A stretch of 64,000 bases of DNA, from NCBI GenBank assembly GCA_037178625.1, contig CM074131.1, positions 1,984,001 through 2,048,000 of the forward strand, written 5' to 3'. Under the pieces are notes generated by a model. That model worked only from the letters and a program-made list of their open reading frames with translations, was not told the origin of the DNA and did not search any database. Below are positions 41,440 to 51,847 of the stretch, piece after piece. This stretch comes from Skeletonema tropicum (taxonomy: Eukaryota; Bacillariophyta; Thalassiosirophyceae; Thalassiosirales; Thalassiosiraceae). The translations under genes were made by a program, and so were the position numbers. Position 1 is the first letter of the stretch; each line of letters begins with the position of its first letter.

Positions 41440-43878
41440 ATGAGATCCCGTACTAACGCAAACGTTTATCGCCGCGCGGTCCCCTCTTCTGCTAATAACG
41501 GTAGTAGTAGCACCAATGGGACTGTCTCGCCGGATGATGAATGCAATGGAAAGCTGCGCAAGAGGAGTACGTTTAAATTGCCTCCGCCTCCACAAATGTT
41601 GTCTCTAGCAGCTACGAATGAAGAATCCACATGCAGCAGCAATAGCTGCAGCATTAATAGCTCGGTAGATACGGTAGCTCCACCCACTGCACAAACTGAG
41701 CCAGTTCAAGTTCAACAAAAACAAGCATCTTCAAAAAATTATGTGAATCCCTATCAAACCAGCCAACCAAATTTCTCTCAAATATCGCAACCTTACAAAC
41801 CCAATAATTGGTACATCAACACACGCAATCAGCAGAGAAAAGAACTACGCATACGACTTATTCTAGTGGCTGCATCATCAGTTCTTGCATTGATGCTTTT
41901 ATACTTCGGTTTCAAACAAATACAATTTCATGATCCTGATCCTGATAGAAGTAATCATCACAAACATCACCACCGTCATCATGATTTGCACCATCATATA
42001 CATCCAATGACTGGAGCATTTGAAAGTCCATTAGGTTTTGCGAGAGAACATTCTCCTCAGATAGACCATTCTGAACCTATATTACCGAAACCAAAACAGC
42101 TACCGAAACCAAAACAGCTACCGAAACCAAAACAGCCTCAACAAGAAGCACACATGAAGCAAGAATCAAAGGAATCTCATATTGTTGACATAAATACTGT
42201 TGACATGGAACAACCATCGAAGGATTCTCATAGTGATTTACCACGCATACATGATACGTCTGAAGTAACATCGTTCGTTCCTGTAACCACACTTTCGAAT
42301 GGGCGTCTTCTTCCCTTGATTGGTTTTGGAGTTGCTTCTCTCAGCGTAAATCACAAAGAAATTCCAGTGATTGTCAACACACTATTGCAATATGCAAGTT
42401 CTGAGAGTGAGGGTGGTGGAGGAATTGCAATGATAGATGCTGTTATTGATGAAAAGAGAGAAGTAGAGAGCAATGGTGGAAGCTTCATGTTTAGTGGCAA
42501 TATCCGTAAGAGCGAGGAAAATGAGGAAAAGCTGGAGGTCTCAATGGCAAAGACAGCTATATCGTTAGTAGGAAGAGCAATAACTTTCTTTGGAAAAGAA
42601 AACATGTCATTACATGGCGATAAAGGACTTCTCCGGAGTGCAGCAAACAGAGATCATTCAAGCGACGGGAAGTACGACTACGAGAATCGCTTAGAAATTC
42701 ATCTTCTCATTGGGCTGGCAGATACTGAACTCGGTCACGAAAAGACAACAGCGGCACTGAGAGATATTTTCGCAGAGTTAGACGAGCTCGTTCCTCCATT
42801 CCCTGACAATTTTGACGCTGGAGATGAGGTGGACAGAACAATACTTTCGCAGATTGACAGGCATGTTGACCTGCGAGTACATGTTCTTCTTCGATCTCCA
42901 CGTTGTCAGGATGAATCAGATTTAATTATTCCATGCACAAAGTACAAATCTTCAGTCAACGACGAAAAAGTAGAACAGTGGATGGAATCTTACAACGTGA
43001 TGGAGGCATTGTATGAAAAAAATCTCATTAGCGGGATCGGTTTCGATGGGGTCTATGTCGAAGACGTGCAAGAGTTTGTGCGAAAGTGCAGGGTCAAGCC
43101 TCAAATCTACCGAGGAGACGTCTACCAAGCTTTGGAAGGCTATGGCAGAAGAATGGGGGTTGGCAATCTTATATCCGATGGCAAAGAATTGCAACAAGTC
43201 TTGCAAGATCACAACGTAACCTTTTTATCCAGTAACGTGGCAGGTCACGTATTGGAGAACAAACACTTACGACCACATGCATATGGTCTTCTACAGCATT
43301 TGGGCAGCGTATTATATAATGCACATCGAGAATACAACGAAAAGAATGGAGTTGATGGTATCATTAGTACAAATTTCAAGGGCGGAGAGTACTACACGGT
43401 ACCTCGTCTAATTCTTGCCTTCCTCGTAAAGCACAAAGTTGGTGTGTTACCTCACGCCTTCAAGGCAGAGCACTTGGCTGATGACGCTCCGGAATCAGTT
43501 AGCAGTTTAGCATCTTTTCTCTCAAAGCGCCGCCTTGCAGAGATAGGCGTGGCTTTGAAAGCCATGATTTCAGAGAAAGATCTACCAGAAGATCATGGGC
43601 TGGGAATGGAAGGAGAGCACGAAGCAGCAGTAGTATTTCACAACGAAGTTGGACAGGAAGTGTATATTTTTCGAGTTTTAGATGATATGGGTAGCGAGAA
43701 GGAGGTTGAAATCCCGACTGAGCGAGGTGGCATTGTTGAACATGGCCACTCGGCTGTAATTATTGCAAATCCCGGCGACAGATTCGCAGTTTACAGAGCT
43801 GATGGCAAAAGGATTCACCATGATCTTACCGTAAATACAGAGCCAGGAGGCGCTGAAGACTTTTTACTGCAAGCATAA
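41440..43878 (+). CDS. Single-pass membrane protein with degenerate aldo-keto-reductase-like barrel and C-terminal beta domain
   Basis: 812 aa, one exon. Residues 1-135 are Ser/Asn/Pro-rich; one membrane segment follows at about 137-160 (LILVAASSVLALMLLYFGF), making a type II membrane protein. Next come a His-rich stretch (residues ~170-188), a perfect 18-bp DNA repeat encoding PKPKQL three times (42088-42138), then a region starting LSNGRLLPLIGFGVASLS, which resembles the first strand of aldo-keto reductases, and ISGIGFDGVYVEDVQEFVRK plus KPQIYRGDVYQALEGY, which echo the AKR SNF/NQVE segment. The catalytic Asp-Tyr-Lys-His set is not apparent, so it is probably not a reductase. The last ~75 residues (VVFHNEVGQEVYIFRV, IVEHGHSAVIIANPGDRF) look like a VHL-type beta sandwich. 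Function unknown. Confidence 0.6.
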   Translation: MRSRTNANVYRRAVPSSANNGSSSTNGTVSPDDECNGKLRKRSTFKLPPPPQMLSLAATNEESTCSSNSCSINSSVDTVAPPTAQTEPVQVQQKQASSKNYVNPYQTSQPNFSQISQPYKPNNWYINTRNQQRKELRIRLILVAASSVLALMLLYFGFKQIQFHDPDPDRSNHHKHHHRHHDLHHHIHPMTGAFESPLGFAREHSPQIDHSEPILPKPKQLPKPKQLPKPKQPQQEAHMKQESKESHIVDINTVDMEQPSKDSHSDLPRIHDTSEVTSFVPVTTLSNGRLLPLIGFGVASLSVNHKEIPVIVNTLLQYASSESEGGGGIAMIDAVIDEKREVESNGGSFMFSGNIRKSEENEEKLEVSMAKTAISLVGRAITFFGKENMSLHGDKGLLRSAANRDHSSDGKYDYENRLEIHLLIGLADTELGHEKTTAALRDIFAELDELVPPFPDNFDAGDEVDRTILSQIDRHVDLRVHVLLRSPRCQDESDLIIPCTKYKSSVNDEKVEQWMESYNVMEALYEKNLISGIGFDGVYVEDVQEFVRKCRVKPQIYRGDVYQALEGYGRRMGVGNLISDGKELQQVLQDHNVTFLSSNVAGHVLENKHLRPHAYGLLQHLGSVLYNAHREYNEKNGVDGIISTNFKGGEYYTVPRLILAFLVKHKVGVLPHAFKAEHLADDAPESVSSLASFLSKRRLAEIGVALKAMISEKDLPEDHGLGMEGEHEAAVVFHNEVGQEVYIFRVLDDMGSEKEVEIPTERGGIVEHGHSAVIIANPGDRFAVYRADGKRIHHDLTVNTEPGGAEDFLLQA

Positions 43879-43940
43879 TAATTCATCTTATTGGATTGAC
43901 TCATACATTCACATTCAACTACTATCTATGACCAGTTGGC

Positions 43941-45164
43941 TTAGTTCAGGCGCTCTATAACGATTGCCGATGCGCCTCCCCCACCATTGCAAATGCTCGC
44001 AGCTCCGACAGTAGCATCGCTCTTCTTTAGAACTTGGTAAAGCGTTCCAACAATTCGTGCTCCACTCATCCCAATCGGGTGACCAAGTGAAACTGCGCCA
44101 CCAAACACATTAACTTTGCTAGGATCAAGATTTAATATCATCGAGTTTGCCAACGCAACAACTGAAAATGCCTCATTAATCTCATGATATTCGATATCTT
44201 GCAATGTCATACCGGCTCTATCAACAGCAATGGGAACTGCGTTAGCAGGAGCAGTAGTGAACTCATCTGGTGCCCCCTCTGCATCAGCATAGCTAACAAT
44301 CCTAGCCAGTGGTGTCAGACCCAATGATATGGCTTGTTCTTCTCCCATTATGATGAAGGCAGACGCACCATCATTTATGGAAGATGCATTGCCAGCAGTG
44401 ACGGTCCCATCTTTTTGGAAGGCTGCTCGCAACTTCGGGAGCTTCTCCAGTTTTACAGAAGCTGGTTCTTCATCGACACTAATCATATCTGGTGGATAAT
44501 CACTTCTTCCACGTTTCTTTGGTCCTTCCACAGGAACAATTTCATCTTCAAATGCACCAGACTCTATGGCATCACGTGCTCTATTGTAGCTTTCTATTGC
44601 ATATCTATCCTGATCTTCACGTGAAATGTTGTATTCCACCGCACACTTCTCAGCACAGTTACCCATGTGGACATCACCATACGGATCCCATAAGCCGTCA
44701 TGAATGATTCCATCAAGAAGTTTTGCATGACCAAGTGCGGTGCCAGTTCGTGATGTTGGTAGATAATGCGGTGTGTTGGACATACTTTCCATCCCGCCGG
44801 CGAGAATTGCAATTGGATCTGAAGTTTTATGAACGTTTGCCTCAATTGTTTGTGCTGCCAACATGATACTCTTCATCCCTGACGCGCATACTTTGTTGAT
44901 AGTGGTGCAGATAGTGCTCTCCGGCAGACCGGCTCCGAGGACTGCCTGTCGACAAGGTGCTTGTCCTATTGCAGCAGAAAGTACATTGCCCATGTAAGCT
45001 TCGACAATCTTTGGCTTCTCGATGTTAGGAAGTGACAGTCCAGCGATCGCCCCCTTAATGGCAGCCGCTCCGAGCTGCGGCGCAGTGAGATGCGAGAGCC
45101 CACCCTGGAACTTTGATATAGGTGTTCTTGCGAAGCTGACAATTACGGCGTGAGACTTGCTCAT
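43941..45164 (-). CDS. Acetyl-CoA C-acetyltransferase (thiolase)
   Basis: 407 aa, one exon. The nucleophile is Cys93 in INKVCASGMKS; the second active-site set is His362 in SLGHPIGMSGAR and Cys392 in CNGGGGAS. The HEINEAFSVV-type loop (EYHEINEAFSVVALAN) is present. Together these are complete for a biosynthetic (type II) thiolase that joins two acetyl-CoA to acetoacetyl-CoA, the entry to mevalonate; degradation is the reverse. No N-terminal presequence and no C-terminal peroxisomal tripeptide is present, so the cytosol is favoured. It converges with the AKR-like gene, 62 bp apart. Confidence 0.93.
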   Translation of the reverse strand: MSKSHAVIVSFARTPISKFQGGLSHLTAPQLGAAAIKGAIAGLSLPNIEKPKIVEAYMGNVLSAAIGQAPCRQAVLGAGLPESTICTTINKVCASGMKSIMLAAQTIEANVHKTSDPIAILAGGMESMSNTPHYLPTSRTGTALGHAKLLDGIIHDGLWDPYGDVHMGNCAEKCAVEYNISREDQDRYAIESYNRARDAIESGAFEDEIVPVEGPKKRGRSDYPPDMISVDEEPASVKLEKLPKLRAAFQKDGTVTAGNASSINDGASAFIIMGEEQAISLGLTPLARIVSYADAEGAPDEFTTAPANAVPIAVDRAGMTLQDIEYHEINEAFSVVALANSMILNLDPSKVNVFGGAVSLGHPIGMSGARIVGTLYQVLKKSDATVGAASICNGGGGASAIVIERLN

Positions 45165-47216
45165 GATTCTATTCGGCTGGCTGTGTTGTGTGTTGTGGTT
45201 GCATCATGGCATGGAACGCTGTGCGTTCTCAGCTGGAAAAAGTTCGGGCGGTCAATTACATACTGAATTCCCACGTTCTGATTTTAACTGATGTCAAAGA
45301 TGGCGCGAAGCGGTATCTTTTAGCCCTTGTCAAATGCTCAAGTATTTACCCGTGCATTGCTAGCTCTATGATAAAAAAAATGTTGTACAGAGCACAGGTT
45401 CTAAGGCCTACGTAGGAATTCAAATCATCGTAGAACGTACATACTACCTATAAGTCCCACCTAATGCTGCACTTTTTGACATCAACCATGAAGCTGCCGC
45501 TCCTACCGACGACCACAACCATGCACACGCTTCAAATATAACCAATATATGCACCTATATCGCTCCCAATTACTATTGGGTATATTATGGAGGCGTTTTT
45601 TTGTCGAGGTAGATGCCGTCGTTGAGATATTCGAGTCGCCATCAACGATATAATAATTGGTCATTTTCGTCCACCTGTGGTATGATCCTTTTGGCAATGA
45701 TACGCTGCACTAAAAGGTCCCCTACTTTACATATCTCATCTGCAATATAATATTGACTTCCGTGGTCGTGCCCCACGTATGAGAGTGCTCCCTCTATTGA
45801 TTATTACCTAGGAGCACATGTGATCGGACATGTGATGTTTCACATAATTAATATGCAACAATCAACCATATAAACAGTCCATAACAACAATGCAAACACA
45901 AATCTTCAACTCTCAACATAAAAGAGGATGTCTGGGGGGTATACACGCTTCAGCAGCCGCAAAATAGGTGGTGGATGTCATATTATTTATCATGGTGTAG
46001 AGGCTTACATTTTGTAATTTATTGTACCAAATAATATTTAATATTATCCGATTGAAAACACTACTCCAAACAATAACAATGTATATTATTACCGCAATGA
46101 TGTGTTAGTTCTGTTTTGGATGTGTTTTGGACATTATTGGTGGCTGTATACAACAATTGATGGTGGATATTGTGCCCATTTGAGACGAGTTTTTTGTAAT
46201 TATTGACTCGTCGCTTCAAGGAGTTAACAAGACTCTTTTTATCAGGTTTATGCCCCCCAATCATCGCTCTACATCATATTATGACTGGGGCATAAGTTTT
46301 GGGGCTTCGTTCCTTCTATGATGCATCCTTTGGTGGCAGTGTTGGTCGCGACAAGGCGACAGGTGGCTGTTGATGATGGTGTGGCTAGATCACTTATATT
46401 CTTGGTGATTACGGTGATTACTGTGGCGATAAGCATAACCTACGAATAAGATATGTTTGGTTGTCAATTGGAAGGGGAAGGGCGGATTGATGGCACACCC
46501 TACTGCCTCTCTTTTGGATATATACGGCAGCGGCAGACTGTGTCGTCGAGGTTTAATTTCTAGCGATAAAATATGTCGACGAAAATTAATTCGACGTTAT
46601 TGTATACTGGTGAACTTTTTTAATAATGAACTACAATATGGGTGTAGAGTTCATTGCCAAAAAATTTCACCAGTATATCAAGATGGGACATTATATCACC
46701 ATAGGACGCAAACACACCATGGTGCCGGTGCTCCTCTTCTTGGTGATGTTGAGTAGAGATGAAAAAGTGTTTGGCGATAGTTAGCCCGTCAAGAAAATAT
46801 ATTGATTTTTGCCTGTTTTGGGCTGCAAGGTTTAACAAATGTCATAGCGATAGTCATATCACACGGTATGTACTATTCCTACGTTGATACTCCTACTTTT
46901 GAACTTAGACCGGGAGGCTTAGAAGCCGTGAGAGGTACATACATAGCGTATGGTAGAAGTAGATGAGAGCTAATACTCCTACCTACTCACCAAAAGAGAC
47001 AGACGTTTAGAAGTTGCTTGCTCAATAATATCAAATCCAACTCCGTGCAAAAATGAAGGGTTTGAATCGGGGGCTAATTGTGTTTATTTAGTTACTGGCA
47101 GCCCTTTGTACTTTGGCCCACGTGGGCTGACCGAGGATTGGTCATTTTGCTGGAGTATCTGGAGTAGGCTGAATGAAGCATACCATAGCCCACTGCTCGA
47201 CGATACATCATAAACG
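45165..47216. other. 2-kb gene-free AT-rich region
   Basis: No protein-like ORF, tRNA, rRNA or known snRNA sequence is visible on either strand. It holds one sizeable imperfect hairpin (46603-46677) and the two flanking promoters (thiolase at left, WD/ITFG2-like gene at right). Base composition is richer in A+T than the neighbours. Confidence 0.6.
46603..46677. repeat. 75-bp imperfect hairpin
   Basis: Arms of 29 nt (46603-46631 and 46649-46677) match at 25 positions after reverse complementing, with a 17-nt loop; outer ends read TATACTGGTGAA and TTTCACCAGTATA. It may be a tiny foldback element or the footprint of one. No target duplication beyond TA is clear. Confidence 0.65.
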
Positions 47217-49647
47217 ATGGCAGAACAAAAGAAGAAGAAGCGCAGCACCAGCAGAAAGAAGAAGCAGCGTGCTCCATTCTTTCCAAAGTCTCCGTTATGT
47301 GTTGGCTCGCCAACTAATGGTGTAGATATCAATCCTCGCACAGTCCGTCAACTCACCCCTCAAAAGTTGTGTACCTTGGCTCTCCCTCCTCCATTGCTGT
47401 CGTTGTTTGATGCCGATGGCAGTATAGCTGCTCGAGGAGGAGACGAACATTCTGTTGGTAATCACGGCGGCGGTGGTCGTCAACCAAGCAACGCATCGAT
47501 ATCTGCAGGAAGCACTGGTACACATCATAATGCAAGACTTCCATCACACATTCGTGTAGGATTTGCCAACTGTGATCCACTGCTCGTGTTTGATGGCCAA
47601 TATGTCACGGTAGGAACTGCCGATGGAAGGATAGCTATTTATTCCATTATTGAATTTGATCGTGATGCTTCCCTGGATATCAAGATGTCGGAACGTCGGC
47701 GTCAAAGAGAATGGGAGGAAGAAGATTTCATACCACCACCGAAGGACACGACAAAGGAAGAGAAAAAGGTAGACGATGAAGACAAGTTCTCAAGTGAACT
47801 TGCAGAAGAGGAAAATGAATGGGAGACTAGGGAGAAAATGAACAAACGAGAGAGGGCAAGGTTGATAGAACCCCTACTTGTTGTTACATTGCCCATGAAT
47901 AGACACAAAAATACTACTTTGGTTGGCTCAGAAGAAGAACACCAAGGAAGTGCGAGCTTGTTTAGCCCATCAACAATAATTGATATGTGTGCGACACCAA
48001 AGGTTGGGATATCTCTTGTAGAACAAAGACAAGAGACCGATGGATTTATAGGACACGTAGCTGTGCTAACTGATGATGGGGTAGTTCATGTACTAGAGTG
48101 TTCCACATCGGATTCGTCCAAAGAAATATCTGAGAATAACGGTGAAGCAAGCAGGAGTACGGGTGCTATCCCTCCTGTTGTCAATATCATTACATCGTTT
48201 GAAACCGACAATTCAAATGCAACTTCCATTTGCATGCGACCAGCTGTTGGTCAGGCACTTCGACTCTGCGTAGGCTCAGAATCTGGTTTACTGACTGAAT
48301 TTCAGCTACACTCAACTTCTTATCACCAATCAGGTACTTCATCTGCTGAACGTCTTCCTGCTGAACTAGCTCGTCAGCGTAATCCTGAGGTAAAATCGTC
48401 CACAAGACCGGATGTAAATCCTTTACAAGCACCTTCAAAAACGCGTCAACTCAGTGATACACTCAAAGTTACCCTCTGCTGGCAGGGATCAAGCGATGCA
48501 CCAATCCGGTCATTGTCCTGCCCAGGGTGGGGTGAAACCAAAGCTAAAGCTCAGTCACTTCTTGTCGTTGGAACAGAGCAGAGGCAGCATGCAAATGCCA
48601 CGAGAGATTACGGAGCACCTCTCCCACACAATGGCCTATCGCCTGCAATTTCTTTAGATATGATCAATACCTCATTGTTAGAATCAATCTGGAGGAAAAG
48701 TAATAATAAAGGAGATCCCAGCAGCAAAAAAGTGGTACCTTTATTGGACTGCAGCGTTTGGCCAGCAGCTGGGATGGAGCTCAAGGATGGATGGTTGAGA
48801 AGTACAACGAAAATGAAGCCTGATATAAACCAACAACTGTTCAACTCTACGAATCTGCAACGCGCATCAGCAACAAGTAAACTCTGTGAGTACTTCAATG
48901 TCAAATGCACAGGATTTCACAAGTATGTTGCTTCCTCACAAACTAATTTGAATCTAATCACTTGCAGGCTGCTTTGACGAATCACAACAATGCTTTGCAT
49001 CTGCTACATCAGATGGAACAGTTGCCATTTCTCATTGCTTGGAAGAGGTAACGTGGGGAATCACCGACGAAAACAATCAGATAATGCTTTTTCAACAATG
49101 CATTGGGTTAGGAACAATTAAAAGTGGAAATGAACGGTATGTTGCATGTAGTCTAAGAGGAGGAACAATTTACCTGGTACCTGTGGTTGAAGGCACCCAT
49201 CCCAGAAAAGATATTGTGATGTACACAACCCCAGTTGACTTGGCAGATTGTGGCGCAGTCCGTTATGTGCAGAATTTTGCTGCAGGTTTGGCTCAAGTAA
49301 CATCTTGGCAGGACGATGACAACTCGTCCAGCATGAAGTGCGTTGCATTGATTGGCTGGTCAGGCGGAAAGATAGATGTACACGAGATGAAAACAGAAGA
49401 ACTAGGAGACAACACGTTGCTCGACAAACTCACAGAGAGAGGTACATTGTCGAAATTTGTAGAGATGATAATGGCCATGGATGAAAATCACAACCAACTC
49501 AAATCATCTAAATTATGGAAGCAAGCTTGGGATGAATGTACAAAGGCAAACGAAGTGGATTTAGCAGCAGAGATGATTCGAAATCCAAATGACCAAGCTT
49601 TTGAAGGAACGAGATTACTCTTACTGAGCTTGATGAATGATACATGA
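47217..49647 (+). CDS. Beta-propeller protein, possibly ITFG2-like
   Basis: Proposed CDS join(47217..48885,48968..49647), 782 aa. The 82-nt intron (GTGAGT to TTGCAG) joins ATSKLC to CFDESQQCFASATSDGT in frame. A Lys/Arg-rich N-terminus is followed by propeller-like blades (VFDGQYVTVGTADGRIAIYS, HVAVLTDDGVVHVLE, LCVGSESGLLTEF), with a long acidic insert at residues ~155-205. The last part (FQQCIGLGTIKSGNERYVAC, GTIYLVPV, VQNFAAGLAQV, GWSGGKIDVHE) parallels the C-terminal region of ITFG2, a subunit of the KICSTOR complex that restrains TORC1. The match is from memory of the family pattern and is weak in the N-terminal part; a generic WD40-like protein is the alternative. Confidence 0.5.
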
Positions 49648-49713
49648 TATATTCAGTTAAAAATACAATGTTATATTTCACAAACGCTTCAAGCAGTACA
49701 ATTATGTTAGATA

Positions 49714-51078
49714 CTACTGTTCTTTAGCATCTTTAGGAACCAACACGTGATCAAATAGCTCTGAAGGTATTAGCTCAAATATATCTTCAAGAGGAGGACA
49801 ATAAACATCACACCACAGTTTCCATCGGTCTGCACACGATAGTATAGGAACGCCCGCGTGTTTGCAAACAGAAGCCAATTCTGCCGTGCCAATTTTGTTT
49901 ACAACTCCATTCTGTTTCGACAGCACACAGTCTGCGCCAACGATGACTACATCGATTTTGCCATCTATAATTTGCTGCTGAAATTCGTCGTCTGGTATAC
50001 ACGAAGTAGATGGTATATCTGTAGCCATTAGCATGCCTTCATCTCCTGGTGTAGATTGACTGCATACGACTCTCACTTTTGCTGATGTTTTCTCTGATGA
50101 TTCAATTATGCGTTTCAGAATCGATTTCAAGGTAGATGACCTGCTGAAAGTTCCTACAACAAACTCGGAAGAAGACGCTTTTGATTTGAGCATGTTCAGA
50201 AGTAGTTCATATCCAAGCTCAATACATCGATTTGCTTCATCAGTCAAGGACTTCATGAGCTCATTTCTGACCTGTTCAATCTTGTCATATCCTTCATGAG
50301 TTATCCGTCGGTCAAATTCGTTCATAGCATTTACAATCGGTACCATAGAAGGTCGAAGCATAGCTATTGATTGTGTCATACTGAGTTCATCTATCGACAG
50401 CTCTCTGTTTTGAGTATGTGCTGCAGCCAGATCAACAGCCTTTCGAGCAAGATATGCAGCACCGTTTATCCTATCTCGCTCCCAATCTCTAATTTCTTGT
50501 GGTAAATCTAAATGACAACCAGAAGTAGCATGGTGAAATGCTCTCTTTAGCGATGGTACGCATTGTAGGTTCATGCTCAGAAAGTCATTGATTCTCATGA
50601 ACTTCATTTCATCATGCTCTGTTCCTCGCATTTCAATCTTTGACAATAGAGAAGAGTCTTCAGATGGTAATGTTAGTGCAAACGGGTAAACTCGTATCAT
50701 CCGGCCACCAAATGTGCCCTTTGAGCTTTCTCTTGCAACATCAACATGCAGACCACTTTCTAAAAGATGGTCATAATCACCAAGTAACTCTCCCAAGTTT
50801 GTTTCCTCCCCTACTTCTCTTACCGCAACCGCGAGAGGACTCGCATCATAAGTCTCTATACTGCCAGAAATTGCAGCCCAATGGCCTCCAAAAGTTGGCA
50901 TTTGGTTGCATCGGCGAAACAGAGCAACCCGTGCCCCATCATGGTTGTTTCGACGGAGAATGAATACGCTAACTACTCTTTTTATGTTGGATAGTGTTGC
51001 ACTTCTCATGTTGAAAGGAATGTTGATGACGATGATGTTGTTGTCAGAGGATTCAGGATTCTTTGTGAAACAAAGCAA
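49714..51078 (-). CDS. Nudix hydrolase fused to an eIF2B-alpha/MtnA-like isomerase domain
   Basis: 454 aa, one exon. The Nudix domain (~residues 30-180) has the box GSIETYDASPLAVAVREVGEETNL in spirit: REVGEE is complete, but the spacing to the first acidic residue is one longer and Glu is replaced by Asp. The IF2B-like domain (~230-450) has FVVGTFSRSST, VVCSQSTPGDEG, VIVGADCVLSKQNGVVNKIG and VPILSCADRWK, the phosphosugar-isomerase fold of eIF2B regulatory subunits, MtnA and ribose-1,5-bisphosphate isomerase. Such fusions are known in some archaea. A sugar-phosphate/nucleotide salvage job is plausible but inferred. The first ~23 residues before MRSATLSN may not be translated. Confidence 0.8.
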   Translation of the reverse strand: MLCFTKNPESSDNNIIVINIPFNMRSATLSNIKRVVSVFILRRNNHDGARVALFRRCNQMPTFGGHWAAISGSIETYDASPLAVAVREVGEETNLGELLGDYDHLLESGLHVDVARESSKGTFGGRMIRVYPFALTLPSEDSSLLSKIEMRGTEHDEMKFMRINDFLSMNLQCVPSLKRAFHHATSGCHLDLPQEIRDWERDRINGAAYLARKAVDLAAAHTQNRELSIDELSMTQSIAMLRPSMVPIVNAMNEFDRRITHEGYDKIEQVRNELMKSLTDEANRCIELGYELLLNMLKSKASSSEFVVGTFSRSSTLKSILKRIIESSEKTSAKVRVVCSQSTPGDEGMLMATDIPSTSCIPDDEFQQQIIDGKIDVVIVGADCVLSKQNGVVNKIGTAELASVCKHAGVPILSCADRWKLWCDVYCPPLEDIFELIPSELFDHVLVPKDAKEQ

Positions 51079-51847
51079 GATCGAGAAAGATGAGAAGCGC
51101 GTCTATTGTGTACGATATCGTGGCCTGCACCGCCCATGCATGCACCGTCATCGTGCAAGAGAGTGCAATTGGTGGAGGAACTAAAGAAGATTGGCATTTT
51201 CCGAACGTTGAAGAGTTCTGATCCAAGCATGTATTGATTCCAAAGTACGTAGAAAGATTCTTAATGCCGGAAGATAGGAATTAGTAGGCCTAAACTCGTA
51301 GCACGCAAATACACGAAAAGTACGTCTGTAAAATTCGGCGGACGGTGACACCAAGACACAAGAGAATGAGGTCAGTTTCTCATCGCATCATCATCGAATT
51401 CTGGGTCGACGACAATGGGCTTCTGTGTTCCGCTTCGGCCAGCACAGTCAAAATCACGCACATATAACAAAAGAGGGCGTGCAGAAGAATAAGTAATACC
51501 CTCGGTATATAGCAGTCTCGCAGCTCACTACACATACCTAACGCAAAGGAAAGCTTTTAGAACAAACGGAAAAACGAGACCATTCATTCCACATGGAATT
51601 TTACCATAAGAAGTGACATGATCGAGTTCACGACAGCTCTCAACCAGTACCACCTCGCGACTTGAACTTCACCACAAAGTCCTATCTTATATCGCATATA
51701 TCCAGTACGTATCAGTCGCGCACTCAAACAATCTGGCTTATTTCACTCTGACTGTTAGTGATCAATACATTGGCAGTTAATTCGAAAGAGAGTGACATTC
51801 GATACCGCCAAGCAGAAACCTACTTACACTCTTGTTAATCGCTATAC
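51079..51847. promoter_or_regulatory. Divergent intergenic region, Nudix-IF2B / ATG1
   Basis: 770 bp between divergent starts. Nothing beyond possible 5' UTRs is seen; no repeat or RNA gene. Confidence 0.45.
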
